A DNA stretch of 10,841 bases from an uncultured Amylibacter sp. (lineage in GTDB: Bacteria; Pseudomonadota; Alphaproteobacteria; Rhodobacterales; Rhodobacteraceae), in NCBI GenBank assembly GCA_938001995.1, contig CALLAV010000185.1, positions 1 to 10,841 of the forward strand. Reading direction: 5' to 3'. Below the pieces are notes generated by a model, which saw only the letters and a list, made by a program, of their open reading frames with translations, was not told where the DNA came from and ran no database searches. The position numbers were made by a program, and so were the translations under genes. Shown one piece after another: positions 5,952-10,841 of the stretch (positions are counted from its first letter, which is position 1; each line of letters starts with the position of its first letter).

Positions 5952-6022
5952 GATTCCGGACGAACAAACGACGCATTCACTCTTATCGTTTCCACATTGG
6001 AAACAATATTGTATTCGGAATC
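5952..6022. promoter_or_regulatory. mipZ upstream region with two GANTC methylation sites
   Basis: GATTC (5952-5956) and GAATC (6018-6022) are the only two GANTC sites close together in the window. They form the ends of an inverted repeat, GATTCCG (5952-5958) and CGGAATC (6016-6022). A weak promoter, TTGTAT (6009-6014), 17 bases, CATAGT (6032-6037), would place the second site in the spacer. In Caulobacter, CcrM methylation at GANTC together with GcrA activates mipZ and ftsZ; the same control here is inference. Confidence 0.5.
5988..6004. promoter_or_regulatory. Dyad-symmetric operator candidate upstream of mipZ
   Basis: GTTTCC-ACATT-GGAAAC is a perfect six-base inverted repeat with a five-base centre. 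It is followed directly by the palindrome CAATATTG (6004-6011). It lies between the two GANTC sites and is too short and T-poor downstream to be a terminator, so a transcription-factor site is more likely. Confidence 0.4.
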
Positions 6023-6088
6023 GGCATGTCGCATAGTGCGGGCAAGCCCAATCACAACGACACCTAATAAATGGGGCAAGGGACTACG

Positions 6089-6898
6089 ATGGCGTATATT
6101 ATCGTCTTTGGAAACGAAAAGGGCGGGTCGGGTAAATCCACCACAGCTATGCACGTTTTAACTGCGCTGTTGCGCAGCGGCTTTAAGGTGGGGGCGGTTG
6201 ACCTCGATCTGCGGCAACGCACGCTAGGGCGATACATCGAAAACCGCCGCGAATATGTGCGCAAAACCAATGTGCCTTTGCCACAGCCCCAGTTGGGCGA
6301 AATGCCATCCGCAGAAGAGTTCGTTGCCGATGGCAGTGACGAAGCAAAGTTGATTGCGTTTCAAAAAGCGATCCTTGCACTGGATGAGGTTAATGATTTT
6401 ATCGTCGTGGATTGCGCGGGGTCCCATTCGGCGCTGGCTGAATTGGCGCATGCGATGGCTGATACGCTGGTCACACCCATGAATGACAGCTTTGTGGATT
6501 TCGATCTGCTGGCGCGGATTGATCCTGAAACCACCGCCGTTACAGGCCCCAGTGTCTATTCCGAAATGGTCTGGGAAGCACGCAAGGCCCGCGCAGAAAC
6601 AGGTGCGCGGCCAATCGACTGGATCGTAACCCGCAACCGTGTTGGCGCACAAAACATGCACAACAAACGCAAAGTGGGCGCAGCGCTTAAGGATCTGTCG
6701 CGGCGTATTGGCTTTCGTCTGGCACCAGGGTTTTCAGACCGCGTCGTGTTTCGCGAGTTGTTCCCCCACGGCCTAACACTGTTGGATATCAAAGATGTGG
6801 GCGGCGGATCATTGAACATTTCCAACGTGGCGGCCCGTCAAGAAGTGCGCGACCTCGTGGCCGAACTGCAATTGCCAGGCGTAGACGTTACTTTTTGA
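6089..6898 (+). CDS. mipZ: Division-plane positioning ATPase MipZ
   Basis: MipZ is a ParA/MinD-type ATPase that binds ParB at the chromosomal origin region and forms a DNA-bound gradient inhibiting FtsZ polymerisation near the poles. The 269-residue product (Caulobacter MipZ is slightly longer) has the deviant Walker A KGGSGKST (residues 11-18, signature lysine K11), and DLDLRQRT, in which D40 matches the hydrolysis-critical aspartate D42 of Caulobacter MipZ. Switch II is VVDCAG (106-111), followed by TPMNDSFVDFDLL (129-141) and RELFPHGLTLLD. The start ATG 6089 is chosen because AAGGGA lies five bases upstream and MAYIIVFGNEKGG fits the family; ATG 6071 would add six residues without a good ribosome-binding site. 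It is preceded by a terminator and two GANTC sites, and overlaps the convergent EamA gene by 11 bases. Confidence 0.95.
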   Translation: MAYIIVFGNEKGGSGKSTTAMHVLTALLRSGFKVGAVDLDLRQRTLGRYIENRREYVRKTNVPLPQPQLGEMPSAEEFVADGSDEAKLIAFQKAILALDEVNDFIVVDCAGSHSALAELAHAMADTLVTPMNDSFVDFDLLARIDPETTAVTGPSVYSEMVWEARKARAETGARPIDWIVTRNRVGAQNMHNKRKVGAALKDLSRRIGFRLAPGFSDRVVFRELFPHGLTLLDIKDVGGGSLNISNVAARQEVRDLVAELQLPGVDVTF

Positions 6899-7790
6899 AC
6901 ACCCTGAACACACGGCCATCAATCGCGGCGAGACCTGCTGCGATGATCAACATGCCTGAAAACTGCTGAACGCTTAGAACTTCGCCCAGAATGAACACGC
7001 CAAGCACAATGGCAAAAGGTGGGATCAGCAGCGTCACTAGGGCGACATTGGTGGCCCCAGCGGTTGATAAAATGCGGAAATACAGGAAATAGGCCAACGA
7101 AGTTGATAGCGTGACCATGCCGATCAGAGACCAGATGACGGGTGCGCTGGGTACCCCAAACGTCCAAGGTTGTTCCAGTATCAGCGTGATGGGCAGCAGT
7201 ATTACAGCTGAAGCTGTCACCTGGCCCGTGGCCGTTGCCATTGGGTTCACGCCCATCCGTGCAAAGCGTTTTCCAAAGATCGAAGCAAAGGCGTAAAACA
7301 CGCAAGCCAGCAAAATCGCGAGTTGCGCCAATAAGCTGCCGCCAACGGGGGTTCCGATCAAAACGGCCACGCCAACGAACCCAATCACCACACCAAGGAA
7401 CCGCTGCGGGGTGATTTTTTCGTCTTGTGTCAAAAAATGAGCCGCAATCACGGTGAATATCGGCATGGTTGCGTTCAAAATGGATGCAACTCCGCTTTCC
7501 AGCGTGGTTTGCGCCCAGAAGATAAGGCTGAACGGGATAGCATTGTTCAAAAGCCCCATGCCAAAAAACGCGGCCCAGATGGAACGTTCGCGGGGCATGG
7601 AAATTCCCATCACGCGCAAGGCTGCAAACAAGATCAACGCTGCGCCCGAAACACGAATAAAGGCGACTGTCATGGGAGGAATTTCTTTCACCGCGATGGC
7701 GGCAAAAAAGAATGTGCCGCCCCAGACCAGTGCAAGCAGCAGCAGCAAGGACCACTCAAACAGGCTCATGGTATGGGATTTCTGTGTCAT
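6888..7790 (-). CDS. EamA/DMT-superfamily permease
   Basis: Inner-membrane protein of about 300 residues with the ten-helix, two-EamA-repeat architecture of the drug/metabolite transporter superfamily. The first repeat opens with LALVWGGTFFFAAIAVKEIPP and contains FIRVSGAALILF; the helix GLLNNAIPFSLIFWAQTTLESGVASILNATMPIFT is typical of the family. The second repeat has FASIFGKRFARMG and ends with LLIPPFAIVLGVFILGE. The start is uncertain: ATG 7790 (MTQKSHTMSLFEW) is used here. GTG 7823 adds 11 residues, and ATG 7769 starts just before the first helix. None has a well-spaced ribosome-binding site. Members export amino acids, metabolites or toxic compounds; the substrate cannot be inferred. 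It is divergent from asmA and convergent with mipZ. Confidence 0.92.
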   Translation of the reverse strand: MTQKSHTMSLFEWSLLLLLALVWGGTFFFAAIAVKEIPPMTVAFIRVSGAALILFAALRVMGISMPRERSIWAAFFGMGLLNNAIPFSLIFWAQTTLESGVASILNATMPIFTVIAAHFLTQDEKITPQRFLGVVIGFVGVAVLIGTPVGGSLLAQLAILLACVFYAFASIFGKRFARMGVNPMATATGQVTASAVILLPITLILEQPWTFGVPSAPVIWSLIGMVTLSTSLAYFLYFRILSTAGATNVALVTLLIPPFAIVLGVFILGEVLSVQQFSGMLIIAAGLAAIDGRVFRVFKK

Positions 7791-7953
7791 GTCCTCGCTA
7801 TGCCCGAGTTTCAATTCCCGCACGACCCGTTTCTTGCGCCGTCGAACATTTTTCGCGTGAAAACGGCCAGCGCAGAACAGATAAGGTTGAGTTTTTGAGG
7901 ATTAGCCCCAATTAATACAGACATAAGAATAAGCTAAGAAAAGAGCACAGAGC
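7791..7953. promoter_or_regulatory. Divergent intergenic region between the EamA gene and asmA
   Basis: These 163 bases must hold both promoters. The asmA side is AT-rich (CAATTAATACAG, then a purine-rich run). Possible elements for asmA are TTGAGT (7887-7892) and ATTAAT (7911-7916), 18 bases apart, but the match is weak. TTGAG is repeated at 7887 and 7895. No GANTC site or clear dyad was seen. Confidence 0.3.
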
Positions 7954-10293
7954 ATGCGTTGGATATTCAGGATTGTTGTCGCCCTTGTGGCATTGGTTGT
8001 GGTGGCCGTGGCGCTGTTGTTCATGCTGCCTACGGATCGTATTGGGCAATTGGCTTCGGATCAGTTGAAAAAGCAAACGGGCCGCACGCTGACGCTGACG
8101 GGTGATTTTTCGCCAACCTTGTATCCGACATTGGGCGTTAAAACAGGTCGCGTGACGATTTCTAACGCAGACTGGGCAACCGAACCTGTGATGATCGCCG
8201 CTGATGGCGCGGCTGTGGGTGTAAACCTGATGGCACTGATCGGGGGCGAGGTTGAAATTGAAAAGCTGGAACTGATTTCGCCTGTTGTGCATCTGGAAAA
8301 GGCCAAAGATGGTCGCGTGAATTGGGATCTGTCACAGGGTGAAACGACTGCTGCGACCACGTCTTCGGGCAGCGCATCCAAAGGCGGGACGCCATCGCTT
8401 GAACTTGGGCGCATTTCCAACGGGCAGGTGATTTACACGGACCGTACGTCTGGCACATCTATGAATGTTACCGCGATAAACGGCACTATTGCACTGCCCA
8501 AAGCGGCTGCGAGCGCGACGCTTGATTTGTCCGCCAAGGTGGATGGGCGTGAAGGCAGCGTCAAAGGCACAATCGCGGATTTGCAGGCGCTGATGGACCA
8601 AACACCAACGACGATCAATGGGTCTGTGACTGTGGCAGATGCCACCATCGGGTTGAATGGCATTGCGCAACTTACGGATGCTTTGCCGATCATTGACGCA
8701 GATTTCACGGCCAATATCCCAAATCCTGCGGCGACGGCCAAAGGGTTCGCTATTGCGCTGCCTGAACAAGCGGCGGCCCTTAAATCTATTACAGCAAGTG
8801 GCAAGCTGAATATGAACGAAGCAGGTCTGAGTGCCAATGCAACTTCTGCGGCCACGTATGATGGGCAGAAGGCAGATGTGACCTTCGCAGTGACAAGTGG
8901 CAGCGATTGGCAGAAAACGCCAGAGTTTGATGGCGACGTTTCGGTTGTGGTCGCGGGCATCGGGACCCTGTCCTATAACGGTCGTTTTGGTCAAGGCAGT
9001 GAGAATTTTGCCGACGGGGATTTCGCGACGAACATCACCGATCTGCGGGCCGCGATGAAACTGCTGGACGTTGATCCGGGCACACCCGCTGGCACACTAA
9101 AAACTGCAAGCGCGACCGGTACTTTTGCGCTGACACCTGCGGGGAAATACCGATTGCGTAAAGCGACGCTGAAGCTGGACCAGAACACCTTGACGGGTGC
9201 GATCAGCATCACACCCAAAGACCCGCGCCCGCTGTTGCTGGCGCAACTGAACGCCGGCCAATTGGATTTCAGCGCCTATACGGGCGATAATTCCAGCGGT
9301 GGTTCATCCAATGCAGCGCCAAGCAACGGCAGCAGTGGTTGGTCCAAAGAGCCTATCGCGCTTAAGGGCCTCGATGCGATTGATGCGGACGTGGACTTGC
9401 GCGCCCAAGGGATCAACCTTGGCGTAAGCCAGTTGGGCAAAACCGACGTGAGCGCAAAACTGCGCGATGGCTTGTTGACGCTTAACCTCAAGGATGTGCG
9501 CGTATTCCAAGGGGCCATGGCAGGGACTGTGAACCTGCGCGGTGGCAACACCGTGGCGTTCGATACAAATGTGCGTGCGAACGGTGTCCAGCTTGAACCT
9601 TTGCTGGGTCAACTGCTGGATATGGATCGTTTGGCGGGGTCTGGGAACACGACGCTGGCGCTTCGGGGGCGTGGGCAAAGCCTGGATCAAATCATGACGT
9701 CTTTGTCAGGCAATGGCACAGTGAAATTCACCGACGGCTTGATCAAAGGGATCGATTTGGCGGCCATGATGCGCAATCTAAAATCTGCCTTTGGTGGGTT
9801 TGACAGCGCGACCGAGTTTTCCAGCCTTGATGGGACATTCACGCTGGAAAACGGGGTTTTGCAGAATGTGGATTTGTCGCTGCTTAGCCCGTTGTTCAAA
9901 GCCGCTGGCAAAGGCTCTGTCGATATTGGCGGGCAGGCGATGAATTACGTGGTCACGCCGACGCGCCTGTCAGACGACGCGGAATTTTCTGTGCCTGTGA
10001 CCATCACTGGGCCATGGGACAATCTGAAATTCCGCCCCGATTTGGACAAGCTGTTAAACCTGTTGTTGGACAAAAAGCTGAAAGACAGCGAAGAGGCGAA
10101 GAAGATCAAAAAGAAGCTGGACGACGCAAAGGCCAAGCTGAAAAACCCCGAAGACGAGATCAAAAAGAAGCTGCAAGAAGAGTTGAACCGAAAGACGAAC
10201 ACACCGCAAACCGAAGAAAAATCGTTCGAAGATCAAGCCAAAGAGAAGATCGAGAACGAGATCGGCAACGCGTTGAAAAAGCTGTTCGATTAA
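7954..10293 (+). CDS. AsmA-family envelope protein
   Basis: The 779-residue product is anchored by one N-terminal helix (about residues 7-25), with the rest predicted in the periplasm. The AsmA N-terminal domain follows directly: TGRTLTLTGDFSPTLYPTLGV near residue 42, then GEVEIEKLELISPVVHLEK. The C-terminal AsmA-like region contains LLDMDRLAGSGNTTLALRGRG, LSGNGTVKFTDGLIKGIDL and DGTFTLENGVLQNVDLSLLSP, characteristic of AsmA. Ser/Gly/Thr-rich linkers lie near 130-148 and 444-467. AsmA-like proteins of this superfamily are linked to phospholipid transport and outer-membrane homeostasis in proteobacteria. The tail (about 706-779) is unusually Lys/Glu-rich and probably coiled. ATG 7954 has AAGAG eight bases upstream. 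It is monocistronic by orientation, with only four bases to the convergent crotonase. Confidence 0.93.
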   Translation: MRWIFRIVVALVALVVVAVALLFMLPTDRIGQLASDQLKKQTGRTLTLTGDFSPTLYPTLGVKTGRVTISNADWATEPVMIAADGAAVGVNLMALIGGEVEIEKLELISPVVHLEKAKDGRVNWDLSQGETTAATTSSGSASKGGTPSLELGRISNGQVIYTDRTSGTSMNVTAINGTIALPKAAASATLDLSAKVDGREGSVKGTIADLQALMDQTPTTINGSVTVADATIGLNGIAQLTDALPIIDADFTANIPNPAATAKGFAIALPEQAAALKSITASGKLNMNEAGLSANATSAATYDGQKADVTFAVTSGSDWQKTPEFDGDVSVVVAGIGTLSYNGRFGQGSENFADGDFATNITDLRAAMKLLDVDPGTPAGTLKTASATGTFALTPAGKYRLRKATLKLDQNTLTGAISITPKDPRPLLLAQLNAGQLDFSAYTGDNSSGGSSNAAPSNGSSGWSKEPIALKGLDAIDADVDLRAQGINLGVSQLGKTDVSAKLRDGLLTLNLKDVRVFQGAMAGTVNLRGGNTVAFDTNVRANGVQLEPLLGQLLDMDRLAGSGNTTLALRGRGQSLDQIMTSLSGNGTVKFTDGLIKGIDLAAMMRNLKSAFGGFDSATEFSSLDGTFTLENGVLQNVDLSLLSPLFKAAGKGSVDIGGQAMNYVVTPTRLSDDAEFSVPVTITGPWDNLKFRPDLDKLLNLLLDKKLKDSEEAKKIKKKLDDAKAKLKNPEDEIKKKLQEELNRKTNTPQTEEKSFEDQAKEKIENEIGNALKKLFD

Positions 10294-10313
10294 GGCTCTA
10301 TTTGTAAACAGCT
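10276..10313 (-). terminator. Weak candidate terminator between the crotonase gene and asmA
   Basis: AGCTGTT (10280-10286) and AACAGCT (10307-10313) form a seven-base inverted repeat around a 20-base loop. On the minus strand it is followed by TTTT (10279-10276), so it could terminate the crotonase transcript within the asmA 3' end. The large loop and modest stem keep confidence low. Confidence 0.25.
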
Positions 10314-10841
10314 GCGCGTTTTTGCATCTGCGCCATGACGGTTTCCATCTGGTGCGGATAGCCAATAATCTTGGACTGCAACTCGCCTTCTAACACCAAT
10401 TGATCTCGCCCAACGCCCCACAGCTCATCCACCAGCGCTTTGCTGCCTTGGATGCTATCAGGCGAACGCGCAGCCAAATCAGCCGCCATCTTGCGAGCGT
10501 CGGCAATTGGATCGTCTGACAAATATGTAGCCAGACCAAGAGCGTGCGCTTCTTCTGCTTCGACGATACGACCCGTCATAATCAGCTCTTTCGCCTGATC
10601 TGCCCGCATCAATTGGGGTAGGCTTTGGCTGATGCCCATGTCGGGGATGATGCCCCATTTGGCCTCCATAATCGCCATGCGCGCGTCTTTCGCCACAAAT
10701 CTAAAATCAGCCGCCAGTGCCAGTTGGATACCCGCACCAAAGGCCACACCTTCCACGGCGGCAATCACAGGAACCTTTAATTCTTGCCATGCCACAGTGG
10801 GGCGCTGAAATTTATTGCCACGATCCCCTTCGGTGCGTTCT
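10298..10841 (-). CDS. Crotonase (enoyl-CoA hydratase/isomerase family), 5' end cut by right edge
   Basis: The visible 180 C-terminal residues are of the crotonase fold, which acts on acyl-CoA thioesters through an oxyanion hole. The frame stays open to the window edge (ERTEGDRGNKFQRPTVAWQ), so the start, and the first oxyanion-hole motif, lie outside; the GTG at 10795 is internal. VPVIAAVEGVAFGAGIQLALAADFRFVA carries the second oxyanion-hole glycine, and MEAKWGIIPDMGISQSLPQ the distal catalytic segment. Aligned by eye with rat mitochondrial enoyl-CoA hydratase, Glu144 is replaced by Gln while Glu164 is kept. An Asp eight residues later matches a catalytic Asp of dienoyl-CoA isomerase. Canonical hydratase activity is therefore doubtful. 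It converges on asmA with four bases between stops. Confidence 0.92.
   Translation of the reverse strand, partial: ERTEGDRGNKFQRPTVAWQELKVPVIAAVEGVAFGAGIQLALAADFRFVAKDARMAIMEAKWGIIPDMGISQSLPQLMRADQAKELIMTGRIVEAEEAHALGLATYLSDDPIADARKMAADLAARSPDSIQGSKALVDELWGVGRDQLVLEGELQSKIIGYPHQMETVMAQMQKRAAVYK

Noticed and set aside
8332..8994. Two long antisense frames inside asmA (also 8433-8960)
   Set aside because: They are typical antisense shadows of a long gene; the sense frame has clear AsmA motifs and the antisense products have none.
10298..10795. Crotonase starting at GTG 10795
   Set aside because: The frame stays open upstream to the window edge with family-like residues, so this is an internal valine codon and the gene is truncated by the window.

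Overview
The window reads as a chromosomal segment from an alphaproteobacterium, most likely a marine member of the Rhodobacterales (Roseobacter group). The grounds are the sequence character of RimM, TrmD, L19 and L31, a MipZ division-site ATPase (an alphaproteobacterial protein), the Rhodobacterales-type crotonase at the right edge, a moderate GC content, and strong depletion of the CcrM methylation motif GANTC. Nothing suggests a mobile element, prophage, CRISPR array, rRNA or tRNA. This is from reading the sequence only; no database search was made.

Layout. Positions 1-2030 (minus) hold two tandem half-size ABC exporters that overlap by ATGA; the second runs off the left edge. Positions 2031-2322 are a divergent intergenic region. 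It can fold into a compact three-way-junction RNA, and on the minus strand it carries a 13-codon mini-ORF with a strong Shine-Dalgarno that the fold would hide. Positions 2323-3697 (plus) are rimM and trmD, overlapping by 8 bases. A 298-base spacer with a candidate promoter precedes rplS (3996-4373), which ends in a strong terminator. Next come an unrecognised six-helix membrane protein (4557-5510) with its own terminator, rpmE (5678-5899) with its own terminator, and mipZ (6089-6898).

The right part has an EamA-family permease (minus, 6888-7790) whose 3' end overlaps mipZ tail to tail by 11 bases. A large AsmA-family envelope protein follows (plus, 7954-10293), and then a crotonase (minus, 10298 to the right edge), which is 5'-truncated by the window.

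How the genes work together. The middle block is ribosome and translation housekeeping (30S maturation factor, tRNA m1G37 methylation, two 50S proteins), followed by the cell-division positioning gene mipZ. The flanks are envelope functions (ABC exporter, EamA permease, AsmA) and acyl-CoA metabolism. The most informative regulatory signal is GANTC placement: I found only five sites in the whole window, four of them in short intergenic regions, and two of those in the mipZ promoter region. That suggests cell-cycle (CcrM/GcrA-type) control. The most speculative but novel-looking item is the structured leader upstream of the ABC exporter.
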